Shown here piece by piece: positions 9,369-19,118 of a DNA stretch of 64,000 bases. The notes beneath the pieces are model-generated. The model was not told the DNA's origin and ran no database searches. It saw nothing but the letters and a program-made list of their open reading frames with translations. Position 1 is the first letter of the stretch. Each line of letters starts with the position of its first letter. The translations under genes were made by a program, and so were the position numbers. The stretch spans positions 496,001 through 560,000 of the forward strand of contig JADJRQ010000001.1 of the NCBI GenBank assembly GCA_016712175.1. Direction: 5' to 3'. The DNA comes from Solirubrobacterales bacterium. GTDB taxonomy: Bacteria; Actinomycetota; Thermoleophilia; Solirubrobacterales; 70-9.

Positions 9369-11102
9369 TTACGGAGCAGCACTGGTAGAGGCCGCATTCG
9401 AACCCATGGCACCCAGGATGAGCGCGACATGGAGCAGCAGTGCCGCGTCTAGCCTGTCCACTGGCCCTGAAAGCCCGTGAGAAATCGAGTTTCGAAGATT
9501 TAGACCAAGCTGGTCTACCAGCACGGCTTTGAAATAGGCAAAGAGCGCCTCATCCGAAAACAGATGCTCGATGCGTCCGAGAATGCTGCCCAGCCCAAGC
9601 ACCTGCCCAGGACGTGCCCCATTCTGCTCTTTGAGAATCGGGGTTCCGGCACCCCGCGCAATATCTCGAATCACCCGTTCGATCCTGGGAACGACCAAAT
9701 GAGCGCTTTCGTCGTACTGCCCCTCCCAGTAAAGCTCAAGGCCACGAGCAAATCGATCTGACATGGCCGGGGATACGAATTCGCCGGCGAATGCGCTGCT
9801 CACGGTTTCCCGATCTGGAATGTCGTATTTAGCCCGGATAATCTCCAATGCTTCCGCGGCCAAGATGGACCATCTACGACTTTGGAATGCTCGGTCTTGG
9901 GACATCGCAAGAGTGCGGTGCGTCTCCGGATCTGTCGCTCGGAAGATAGTGCCGGCGTTATCGGGACCTATGAGCGACTGGGTAATCAAGAATTGAATCG
10001 GAGCCACCTCCATTAGCTCCTTTATCCGAGCACTAACCTCTTCCTCGCCCACAGAGGGTGGCGGTTGTGCTGCCAGCCGAATCAGTGCTTGAACGGCATC
10101 TTCTGCTTCCTCGAAATGGGTTCGGAACGCGTCGATCTGATCTGACGGAAAGCTGATTTCTGTCGACACGCGTGACAGATTGAGATCGTCTGGACTGATC
10201 TCTCCTATCTCCGCCCGGATTTCGTCCGCCGATTCGGCGAACCCGTACTTGGCTGCCAGCTCAAGCGCATGCTCAAGATGATTGAGACGCAGAAGGACAT
10301 CGCTCTTCCCGGCTTCGTCCCTCCATCTCTGGATCTGCTCGTGACGAATGCCCACGGCGTCCTCAGGTCCAGTTAGTTCTGCCCTGAGGTCCTGAATCTC
10401 CTCGTAAATGTGCGGATCCGACCCGTAAACCGCATCTATGTCCGAAAGCAAGCTTTGAACGTCAGGGCGGTGGTCTTCCGGAAGCGCGGAAAGGGGGCGG
10501 GCAACGACCAACGGGATTCCCGGACCCTCTTGCGCACCGTCAAGATCGTTCTTGACGAATTCGATGGTCTCCTTGACCAACATGTCGGTTCTCTCTCCAT
10601 CGCTGACTTGAAGAGAAATCTCGATGGCTCGCGAGAGAAGCTGCGCTCTCTCGATCGCGCTCGGTTCGTCTTGGGTTGCGATGTGAGCTATGGCATCAAT
10701 CGCCACCTTCGCGAACTGATGCGGTCCATCTGAATACTTCCTCTCCCATAGTAGGTCCGCGACTCGCGCCTTTAGAATCGGAGAGTCGATCTCCTCGAGG
10801 GAAGCGGCCCACTCATCAAGGTAGTCATCGGTGATCTCACCAAGCGGAGGTGGGAATTGGAACGGTTCCCCATTCTCAAGCGTGCCAGAGAACATCGGAC
10901 CATAGGGGCCGCCAGCTTCTTCTCGCAAAGGACTCGTCCTGTCATGGAGCATGTACGAGAACGCCTGGACGAAAGGTGCGAGCGATGCTGGGTCCTTCTC
11001 ACTCTGTCCGGACTGCTCAAGCCTTTGCCGGATCGTAAGCGGATCAGAACAGTCCGACAGGGCGGATTCCAACGCGGATTTGATGTTCGGTCCCAAAGTC
11101 AT
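9369..11102 (-). CDS. DUF4209-like protein with a C-terminal HEPN-type RNxxxH motif
   Basis: 577 residues, mostly helical and acidic. Near residue 543 is LGLNLRNSISHGL, matching the RN-x3-HG signature of DUF4209 and, more loosely, the R-x4-6-H active site of HEPN ribonucleases. Other DUF4209-like stretches include VVPRIERVIRDIARGAG and GSILGRIEHLFSDEALFAYF. HEPN proteins in defence islands are often RNases that act once a partner detects infection; that role is inferred here. It ends about 230 bases upstream of dcm on the same strand, so it may belong to the same island without being co-transcribed with the methylase. No signal peptide or membrane segment is seen. Confidence 0.65.
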   Translation of the reverse strand: MTLGPNIKSALESALSDCSDPLTIRQRLEQSGQSEKDPASLAPFVQAFSYMLHDRTSPLREEAGGPYGPMFSGTLENGEPFQFPPPLGEITDDYLDEWAASLEEIDSPILKARVADLLWERKYSDGPHQFAKVAIDAIAHIATQDEPSAIERAQLLSRAIEISLQVSDGERTDMLVKETIEFVKNDLDGAQEGPGIPLVVARPLSALPEDHRPDVQSLLSDIDAVYGSDPHIYEEIQDLRAELTGPEDAVGIRHEQIQRWRDEAGKSDVLLRLNHLEHALELAAKYGFAESADEIRAEIGEISPDDLNLSRVSTEISFPSDQIDAFRTHFEEAEDAVQALIRLAAQPPPSVGEEEVSARIKELMEVAPIQFLITQSLIGPDNAGTIFRATDPETHRTLAMSQDRAFQSRRWSILAAEALEIIRAKYDIPDRETVSSAFAGEFVSPAMSDRFARGLELYWEGQYDESAHLVVPRIERVIRDIARGAGTPILKEQNGARPGQVLGLGSILGRIEHLFSDEALFAYFKAVLVDQLGLNLRNSISHGLSGPVDRLDAALLLHVALILGAMGSNAASTSAAP

Positions 11103-11196
11103 CTCACCGGCACGGTAGGCACCGCGTCGGAGGGAATCTGATTCGGCCCGTCTCGGACGGAAGGGCTCTTGTCACCTCCTTACTTGCGACTTCACA

Positions 11197-14100
11197 TCAG
11201 ATGATTGAAGCGCGGTCGAATCCGACAAGCGCTGCCTCAGTCCCGTAGAGATTCATCTCCAGCGATTTATCGATCAGGTCCAATGCTTCATTGCGCACCA
11301 CATCGCTTGGACTGTCTGCGTACGCCCTAAAAATCACCTTGCTTATGCGATGAACTGAAAAATTTGATCCGGGCCTGCCCTTACCGAATCCTTCAGGAAG
11401 CCCGGACAGAACCTTTCGACACGCAGACACCGTCAACTCTGGAACGGACGCTGTGGTTCGGTCAATGGCGAGAATAAGAGCTTCTTGATTTTCTTGGAAG
11501 GCGGCGCTCTCTAGGAAGCTAGAGGCTAATTCCTCGACAGTCTCCAGATCGTCGCCGTCGAGCCTGTGTACGGCTTTGCTGGCAGCTTCACGAACCTCAG
11601 CCGAATCGTCATCAAAGAAATTGATCAGTCCGTTTTCGCAGTACTTTGTGAATCGGGCCGTAGTCAGATTCGCTGCGAATACCTGGGCAGCGCCAAGTCT
11701 TTGTGACTGGTTACCAGCGATGGCTCGGCTTGCCAATTCGGTGGCTGCCTCTTCATCGAGCGACGCCAGTATGGCCTGAACCGATCCGAACACTTGGACT
11801 TCTTCCCGATCTGAGCCAAGCATTCGTTCAATGACTTCTCCCAAGGATTCGAAATCGGACGCCCCCCGATAGCGAAGGTATTCGTTCACGCCGTGGACTT
11901 CGAATATTCGATCATCGTCAATAGACACGAGTTCGTGAAAGAACTCACTCGCGCTTGTGGGGTAGAAGCGAATCAGGAACAAAGGGATCTGCGCAGCGAC
12001 TGCACGCACCGCCAGCGACTCGTCGCTGACGAGCGCCGCGATTGCACCTCCAAGGGGCTGAAAGTTTTCTTCGTGGACATTTACAAGCCGAGCAATGTCG
12101 ACTGCCGCCGCGCCTCGCACAGAGTTTCGTCCACGAGACTCCAAGCGTTCTTCCTCTCCTTCTTCGCCGTCGTCGTCGGTACCTGGGCCGAGTCCATTAA
12201 TCGCGTACCAGCCAAGGATCTCCAACAGATCCGCTGGTGCGGCTTTGGACGAATTTCGAACTAGAGGACCTCCGATCCACTCTCCGCAGGGTCGGTCAGG
12301 CAACTGATGGCATTTCGCGAGAAGGCTACGCAGATCGTCCGAATCGACTTCCGTTTCACTCTCAGCCACCCCCTGCAGTACCGCGTCGAAATACAGGTAG
12401 TTCGTGTCGTCGGGAAGCTTGGTGACCAGCTCGCAGAACCGAGACGGGTCTAGTTTGCTCTCTTGTCGCATCACTGAGGACAGCTCGTAGGCACCACCCC
12501 TCCCAAAGTCCTTTGGGTGACTTCCTTCACCGGAATAGGAGGCCACAGCCTGGATCCAATTCTCATTCGACATCTTCTTTGCTGATGCTGGATGAATCGG
12601 GGGGCCTCCGAAGCCATCTTGGATACCCAAGGAGGGTCCGGAAGCATCGGACATATTGAACTTTCGCTGAAGCTCTGAGAAGCGTTTCAAGGCCGGTGTT
12701 GACCTGCCGGCTGGAACCAGTCCCCCCAATAGCTCGAATTGTGCTCTGCCTCGGTGCTTTCGGCCCCCAGAGGTCCGCTCCCAAAACGGGTAGTACTCCA
12801 CAATTTCGGACACCAACCCATCGAGAAGCTCCTGTGATGCGAACGGTGCGACTGCGGCGACAAGAACTCGGGTCTCCCAGTGATCGTAGTCCGAATATCC
12901 CACTCGCAGGCGCCCACCCGACGCAAGGACGAACTCGATGGCCTCATCGGCAAATGCCTCGGGGGCCGCTCGGAATCCCTGATAGATGAAGTAGACGACA
13001 GCTTCCAAGTCAGTGGATTGAACTTCCTCAACTTCTTTCCGAAATCGGTCGGCGTGACTCTTTCCTAGCTCGGAGAACGCAACCTGGGTTCCAGTTAGGA
13101 GTGCCGCTGCAAGATCTACTGAGCCGTCGGAGAAATGGGGCTCGGAAAAGTTGGGGTCCCGTCGGAGCGACTTGGGTTCATCCGGGCGAACATCATTCGC
13201 ACTGGCCTCGATGTACGTGAGCAAAACAGGCCACACAGAATCAATGAATGCGACGGCGTCGCTTTTGGCGATATCCACGATAAATTCGAAAAGTGACGAA
13301 TCACCGTCGTTCAATCGGCCTGGCCGATCGTAGATGCTTTCTGGTTCCGGAATTGACTCTGGGTCTAGTCGACCCTCAAGGTACGAGACCAAGAGTTCGC
13401 ATGCCCAGCCAGGCTGCTTTTTGGGCAACTCGTGACCGACGTAAGGGAAGTCGTTCGGGTCGAACTCACCCCGTGCCATGAGAACTTTTAGATAGAGATC
13501 GAACAGCGATCGATCGTTCGAAATGTCGAGCGTTCCAAGGAGGCGCGAGATCCGTTGGTTCCAAGCCTCCGACTCACCAACAAATGGACCCAGAAGATCA
13601 GCTATCCGATCTGCGCCCAGTCCTTCTACTCGTGGGAGAGAAAACAGAACTTGTTCAGTAGTCGAATCTTGCGAAAGCCACTCGTCGATTCGACCCTTCT
13701 CCTCAGCAAGATCCCACCACCCCTTGCTCTGAAGAACTCGCCAAAGAAGTAGCGATGCCGAATCTTCCGTGTTCTCAAGTAGCGGGGAGATTAGCGACCA
13801 TTCATCCTCGCTCGGCGCGTGGGTCCCGAGCCACGCAGCGACTGAATCTTTTAAGTGAAATCGCACATCCTCGCTCGTAACTACATACTCTAGGTCTCGC
13901 AAGTAGGAAGTTGGGTCACCCAGACGCTCGTGAGCCAGTATCTGCCGAAGTTGCGCTCGTCGGAAAAGAAGCTGATCTGAAGCGAGCAAGTCCTTCACCG
14001 TCCCTTGTCGGCTGACAAATCGCCTGGCGAACGCATAGTCGAAGAACGTCTCGTGGAGGAACGCGACCATGGGGCCTGACTTCACTAGGACATGCCCAGA

Positions 14101-15673
14101 AATCATCGCAACGGCATCAGCTTCCCAAGCGTCCACCAAGTGCATAGGAGCCTGAAGCACCTGATTGTTGCTCATGTAATCGACTAGCCGGTCGAGTACG
14201 GAGATCCATTCAACCTCTCGCCCTAATTGCTCCGATGCCTCTTTGCGTTTACGAGCCCAGAAGCGATCATGGAGATCCTGCCCTGATTCAAACCCTAGTT
14301 CAAGCCCTCTCCCCAGGCTCTATCGTTTCTGCAAGAAGGGCCAGGTTGAGCGGAGTCGAGAGCAGTTCAAGCTGTCGATCCTTGACTTCGCTTTCACCTA
14401 GTCCGAGCACTTCGAGGACATCCATCACGAGAGCCTTGTGGAGCGGCCCGATTGTGACAGTGGTGCTCCTCTCATCGTCGACCGTCAGCCTGCGAAGACG
14501 AACATCATTCTTTATATCGAAGCTCCTGCAAGCCAACACCACGCAAAGGTTTGGCCGCGTCAGGACGGCTCGGACTATCTGATCTACACAATCGAACAGT
14601 TTGGGATTTCGACCCGAACTGGTACTAACGATGTCAACCTGATCAAGAACTAAGAATCCGGGCCCGTCGGGCGCAATCGAGGTCAGTACTGCCTGGGGAG
14701 ACTTCGATAAGCCCAGCTCTTCACCAAGAGCGAGGGGATTCGTCGTCGCATCAACTTGGTCGAGCCGAATCGCCAGATAGGGAAGAGCCTCCCGATCGAG
14801 GTCCTCTACGAACTGGAGCAAGACATCGCTCTTGCCCATCCCGGCGTCGCCATCAACTAAGACGATTTGATTGCCTTCGGACGCCGACAATATTTCGGTC
14901 GATTCTGGTCTCTCCAGAAGTCCCCCGTTGATCAACGTCGACCTTCGGGACGCTTTGAACCGTTCATTCTGATCGCCCGTCTGGGCGGCAAGGCCAAGCG
15001 TGAAATTCCCGGCGTTCGGCGTGAATCTAAACTCCTCAAGGCGCTTCCAAATCGTGTGCTCCGTCAAGAATTCGCCGGCCGAATCGCGCAAGATGTCAGT
15101 AAGCACCGCCGGAAGGACAGCCAAGTTCCCTACCACGGCAACTTCGGACTCGAGTTCATTCATGTCCTTTAGGCGAGGTTCTCCGATTACTTCAACCCGA
15201 ACTCTCCTTAACGCGTCGAAGGACTGCTCGCGAGATGCCGCCCCCCACGTTTTGTGAAGTTCCTCGAATTTCGCGCCCCATTCTTTTGCCAACCAGTCGG
15301 CTTTGAACTCCGTGAAGTTCAGGGACTTCTGAGCGCGATCAGATAGTTCATCCAGATCGGCTGCCGCATGGCCTGATACGAAAACACACTCAGCATCGGG
15401 GTTGTCGAGCTTAGCCAGAAAGCTTTCTAAGACTCTCTTGATGCTAGAGATGGTCCACTGGCCCTGCCCAGTTCTCTGACGCTTGACTTGATGGAACTCG
15501 AGTTTCGAATCGGTCGTTCGCAGCCAAAATTCGACGCCCTCACCTTCCTCTCCGGGAGGCTCAAGCCGAATTTCGCTGGCGCGACCACGAAGCATGTCCA
15601 GCACACAGTGGACCGTCCAACGGTCCTCGTAGCGATTTCCATATTTGTCGGACAGTCCCCCCGAAACCGGCAA
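11197..15673 (-). CDS. Avs-like STAND NTPase with N-terminal PD-(D/E)XK nuclease domain, frameshifted
   Basis: One locus of about 1,490 codons in two frames. Part 1 (15673-14300) has an N-terminal Cap4/DUF4297-type nuclease region with KLEFHQVKRQ (E and K of the active site) at about residues 57-66, then a P-loop NTPase with Walker A GDAGMGKS near residue 275 and Walker B FLVLDQVD near 338. Part 2 (14175-11197, its frame open upstream to about 14310) continues with DLHDRFWARKRKEASEQ and HETFFDYAFARRF, then a long repeat-rich C terminus including HEAT-like VREAASKAVHRLDGDD. Around 14305-14314 (AGGGCTT in the coding sense), losing one G joins PGER to LELGFESGQDLH in one frame. This layout matches antiviral STAND (Avs) proteins, which oligomerise on recognising a phage protein and then degrade DNA. 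No partner effector is needed because the nuclease is built in. Confidence 0.8.
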
Positions 15674-15794
15674 TGGGTCCTCTCTCCTTCAGATGGGTGC
15701 TGGTTCTTCCGCTGGACTCGAAACACCTAATCGCGCGCGCTGATTACTATAGATAGAGAGACCGTGTGTTTCAGTGGGGCAGTACGTTTTGGGT

Positions 15795-16451
15795 ATGGCC
15801 GATTACTTCCACGTTGCTCCAAAGGGAGCACTGACGGTGGGCGACGATCTGTCCGATCAATCTCACGTCAAGCTTTCGGAACTCCAGATCGCTGGCCTTG
15901 AGGAGCTTCTCGGACTCGAGGGCGTTACGAGGTGGGGCGATGCCATGCTCCTTGGGGAGGGGGCCACTCTGATTGGCACCCGCGGAGCTGTCGATCTTGG
16001 TTTCGCCACCCGAGCGGAGAACGACAGTGGGGAGAAACTACTGGTAGTAGGAGAAGAGGGCCAAGAGAAGATGAACGTCTCTGTGAACCGTGTGCTCGAG
16101 CTCGTTTTTGAACTCTTTCGGGGACTGATATTTCCAGAGAAACCGAGTCGACTCAATTGCGTTTTTGCCTATCTAGACTTGACACAAGCGCAGGACTACC
16201 GGGCAGCACGACGCAGTCCAGAAACGCACGAGATTTGGCGAATCCAGGCTTCGGACTCCGCAGCGACTCACGAAGGGGATTCCACATGGCTATCGATTGT
16301 CCCCAGCAACATCGCCCTGCTGATGGCTGCGAATTTCTACTGGTCGGGATCACCGCGCAAGCCAACACCAGGACTACCCGCGGATCAGGAGGTCCTACTC
16401 GACCCCGATCGCGTGGAAGTTGTTGAAATGGTTACCGGCGCAGAGGGGTAG
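15795..16451 (+). CDS. uncharacterised protein resembling DUF2441
   Basis: A 218-residue protein read from ATG at 15795; a GTG at 15774 would add seven residues. It opens ADYFHVAPKGALTVGDDL, later LVFELFRGLIFPEKPSRLNCVFAYLD and HEIWRIQASDSAATHEGDST, which resembles the DUF2441 pattern (an N-terminal HV.....G and a central F..R...FP..PSR). Some DUF2441 proteins are suspected to have an ADP-ribosyltransferase-like fold, but I see no catalytic set that proves it. It is transcribed away from the Avs-like gene; the 120 bases between them include the AT-rich stretch ATTACTATAGATAGAG and probably carry divergent promoters. A defence-associated role is suggested only by location. Confidence 0.55.
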   Translation: MADYFHVAPKGALTVGDDLSDQSHVKLSELQIAGLEELLGLEGVTRWGDAMLLGEGATLIGTRGAVDLGFATRAENDSGEKLLVVGEEGQEKMNVSVNRVLELVFELFRGLIFPEKPSRLNCVFAYLDLTQAQDYRAARRSPETHEIWRIQASDSAATHEGDSTWLSIVPSNIALLMAANFYWSGSPRKPTPGLPADQEVLLDPDRVEVVEMVTGAEG

Positions 16452-16471
16452 GATGCTTGCGGCCTCCGTAC

Positions 16472-16696
16472 CTAGGAGTTTGCCGCTAACTCACCAATCT
16501 TCAACCGGAGTTCTCGTCCAGCCTGCTGTTCGGAGTCGAAACGTCCGACCTGAATGTCTTCGCCGTCGGGAGGGACGATTGTGGCTCTCCACGACGTGAG
16601 GACTCCGGTGCTGGAATCAACCGCGAGTTGCTCAATGACCGCGTAGTAGCTGTGGCCATCGATTATTACGAGTCGTCGGTCTTCCTTGACAACCAA
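16472..16696 (-). CDS. small protein downstream of an HxlR-type regulator
   Basis: 74 residues, no recognised family. It starts 12 bases after the HxlR-like gene on the same strand, so the two are probably co-transcribed. The composition is that of a soluble, compact protein (RRLVIIDGHSYYAVIEQL, then a basic and acidic C terminus, LRLKIGELAANS). It is convergent with the DUF2441-like gene, with about 20 bases between their stops. Confidence 0.5.
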   Translation of the reverse strand: MVVKEDRRLVIIDGHSYYAVIEQLAVDSSTGVLTSWRATIVPPDGEDIQVGRFDSEQQAGRELRLKIGELAANS

Positions 16697-16708
16697 GTCG
16701 ACCCCTTT

Positions 16709-17026
16709 CTAGGCTGCGTGAACCGAATTGTTGAGAGAGAATTCTCTGATCGTGCTGGCCGCCGCCGCCAATTGTTGGCCGGCATCGGTAGGGGAGTAGT
16801 CAACCGCAATCGGACTGTCCTGTCGAACGTAGCGATCGATCATCCCTATCTCGCGCAGGTCCGCCAGCCTGGTACTGATGATCTGCTCCGACAGTTCCGG
16901 AAGGTCCCGGCAGATGCCCACCTTGCAGGCAGCACCTTCGGAAGCCGCAGGTTCGGAGTTAGACTCGCTCCACCTACCACGAAGGAAAGGGAGTATGGCC
17001 TCGTCTAAGTCCAAGGATGCCGACAT
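16709..17026 (-). CDS. HxlR-type winged-helix transcriptional regulator
   Basis: 105 residues with the HxlR layout: LPFLRGRW near residue 12 (for the usual KW...IL), CRDLPELSEQIISTRLADLR as the recognition HTH, GMIDRYVRQDSPIAVDYSPT as the beta wing, and AGQQLAAAASTIREF as the final helix. These regulators bind as dimers, usually to promoters in divergent intergenic spaces. Its 5' end overlaps that of the plus-strand nuclease-like gene by about 30 bases, so a shared operator or transcript interference between them is likely. The insert SEPAASEGAACKVGIC in the middle is longer than usual for the family. Confidence 0.7.
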   Translation of the reverse strand: MSASLDLDEAILPFLRGRWSESNSEPAASEGAACKVGICRDLPELSEQIISTRLADLREIGMIDRYVRQDSPIAVDYSPTDAGQQLAAAASTIREFSLNNSVHAA

Positions 17027-17648
17027 GATTTCGCCAGGCGAACTCGTGGTCCCCGAGCCACAGGATCAATTCCGCTCCGGAGGCGAAAATACTGGGCTAT
17101 CCGCGGTCGACTTTTGGACTTGGAACATGGGAGATCTTCGAATGAATACCACCCGAGGTTTTCTCGCAGAATTCTTAGTCGCAAGGGCTGTTGGAGACCC
17201 GGCCCCACTTAGAGTCGAGTGGGGTGCCTTCGACATTTGCGCCGCCGATGGCACCCGAATAGAAATGAAGGCATCTGGTTATGCGCAGAGCTGGCCAGGC
17301 AAGAAAGCATCCGTCAGCTTCAAGTTCGACACGGTCCACAAAACCAAGGGCTGGGATGAGCATCTTGGGAAGGACATCGAGGTAGACCCTAGGGACCGAG
17401 TTCACGTGTGGGTCTTTGCGCTCCAAGGAACACCCCGAGACGCTGAGACCTACGACCCAATGGACCTCGATAGCTGGAGCTTTCGCGTGGTTCCTCACGC
17501 CTGGCTGAGGACCTGCGGCCAGGAATCAGGTGCGCCGAGCTTCTTTGACAAGCATGGCTTTCAGCCTGTGGAGCTTGCCGAGCTACCCGAGGCTGTTCGC
17601 GCAGCCAGAAGACTGCACGAGGAGATCCTAGAAAATTCCGCTAAGTGA
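16995..17648 (+). CDS. stand-alone PD-(D/E)XK nuclease-like protein
   Basis: 217 residues from ATG at 16995, preceded by AAGGAAAGGGAG as ribosome-binding site. The restriction-enzyme-like core is RVEWGAFDICAADGTRIEMK: the Asp of FDI and the E-x-K of IEMK fit a PD-(D/E)XK active site, followed by SGYAQSW and KKASVSFKFDTVH. An upstream helix TTRGFLAEFLVARAVG fits the usual helix before the core. No methylase lies next to it, so it is either an effector controlled by the divergent HxlR-like regulator or a type IV or solitary nuclease. It is the last gene of the island before tRNA-Arg. Fold assignment is fairly secure from the motif; the biological role is unknown. Confidence 0.7.
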   Translation: MASSKSKDADMISPGELVVPEPQDQFRSGGENTGLSAVDFWTWNMGDLRMNTTRGFLAEFLVARAVGDPAPLRVEWGAFDICAADGTRIEMKASGYAQSWPGKKASVSFKFDTVHKTKGWDEHLGKDIEVDPRDRVHVWVFALQGTPRDAETYDPMDLDSWSFRVVPHAWLRTCGQESGAPSFFDKHGFQPVELAELPEAVRAARRLHEEILENSAK

Positions 17649-17987
17649 TCGTTAAGTCCGGCACATATCTTTCTGGCCACGGTGCGTATTACCGAGGCCC
17701 TCCCAGCCTCTCCGAATATTCAGTACCCGAGCCGTATCCGATCGTCTCATTTAAATCGAATACCTGACCCGATTCGTCACTGCGACCGTGAGATTCTGAA
17801 ACCACCACGAGCAGGCTCGCTGAATGTCCATGGTTGATGACGACTTGGACGGAATCAGTCGATGCTTCTTTGAGCGATAGTTGTATTCAACTTGGGTAGC
17901 CGAAGGCGGGTTCCGGCCATTCGGTGCCAATTCCGATGAGGTGGAAGAACTCCGCGCCGTTGAGCGAAATCCATCCCCTTTGCTGAG
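17649..17987. other. 339-base gene-free stretch between the defence island and tRNA-Arg
   Basis: I see no convincing gene here. Small open frames exist on both strands, but none has a start with a ribosome site or a recognisable motif. The AT content is a little higher than in the region to the right (for example CTCATTTAAATCG near 17746). It could hold the worn end of an integrated island. No integrase remnant or second copy of the tRNA 3' end was found by eye. Confidence 0.4.
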
Positions 17988-18061
<74 letters not shown>

Positions 18062-18175
18062 ATGTGACTGGGAGCCGAAGCTCCTGAATCGGAGATTGTA
18101 TGGATCGTCGGGCTGTGACGCGCTCAGCGGACCCGGAAGCGGTACTTCGAGGTGATTCTACGGTTTACTGAGGTA

Positions 18176-19106
18176 ATGGCCAACTCTTTGAGGTACCTCA
18201 GACTCTCTCTCGCCCTGGCGCTCGCCGCAGCCACAACCATGATGATGCTGCTCGGCGGCAACGTCAAGCAGGCTGACGCAGCCGAGGGTGTCTGCCCGAC
18301 CTTTCGTGTTCTTCACAACGACAGGATCGGCGCACTGAGCCTTCCCCGAGGTACTTACAACGTCACCACTCTTGACTCGGCCAGGCTTTCCTGCGCGTCC
18401 GCGTCGAAGCTCTTCTCCCGGTTCCTGCAGGACTACGACGGCAAGCTCCAGACGCCGTGGATAGTGAACGCTGCCGCCAAGAGCTTCACCAAGGGTCGCG
18501 GGTCGACCACTGGCTTCAAGGTCGCGAAGACCAGGGGCGGCGGGACCCCCGGGACGACCACCCCGGCCTCCTGCCCCGGCTACTTCAGAGTCCTCCACAA
18601 CGACAGCATCGGCAACTTCAAGGTCCCGGCCGGGAGGTACCGCCTGAGCCTGATCAATCCGAGAAAGCGCCTGACCTGCAAGAAGGCCGCCGTCAACTTC
18701 TCCGAGTTCCTCCAGGACTTCGACGGCAAGCTGGTCTCCCCGGAAGCTCAAGAAGTCGAGTGCGACTTTCTACAAGAGCACCAACCCGAAGATCGGCTTC
18801 AGTATCAACAAGGCTTACGGCCCGGATCCGGCGCCGAAGCCCTCCCGCAAGTACGCCCGCTGCCCCGGCACTTTCCGGGTCCAGCACAACGACCGCATCG
18901 GCAGGCTCCGCCTTCCGCAGGGTCCGTACTACATCACCGTCAAAACAAGGACCTCGCTGACCTGCCAAGGCGCCGCGAGTCTCTTCGCCCAGTTCCTGCA
19001 GCGCACTGACGGCAGGCTGCCGGCTCCGTGGAAGCTCAACCCGGCCAAGGCGCGCTTCCGCAACGGTCGAAGTGGTCAGGTGTTCCGCGTACAGCAGGCC
19101 CGATAA
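18176..19106 (+). CDS. secreted protein with three FRVLHND-type repeats, frameshifted
   Basis: A signal peptide (MANSLRYLRLSLALALAAAT, ending near QADA) is followed by three repeats of about 70-90 residues. Each reads C-P-x2-FRV-x-HNDxIG-x-L-x-LP-x-G-x-Y, then a conserved Cys, then FLQ-x2-DG(K/R)L-x2-PW. Repeats start near CPTFRVLHNDRIG, CPGYFRVLHNDSIG and CPGTFRVQHNDRIG. The frame breaks at 18739-18742: adding one T restores SPWKLKK, matching TPWIVNA and APWKLNP in the sister repeats, and the frame then runs to TAA at 19104-19106. Two Cys per repeat suggest an internal disulfide. The function is unknown. Met at 18176 was chosen over 18152 because it starts at the signal peptide and has GAGG upstream. 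Confidence 0.75.
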
Positions 19107-19118
19107 CAGGCCGGCAGC

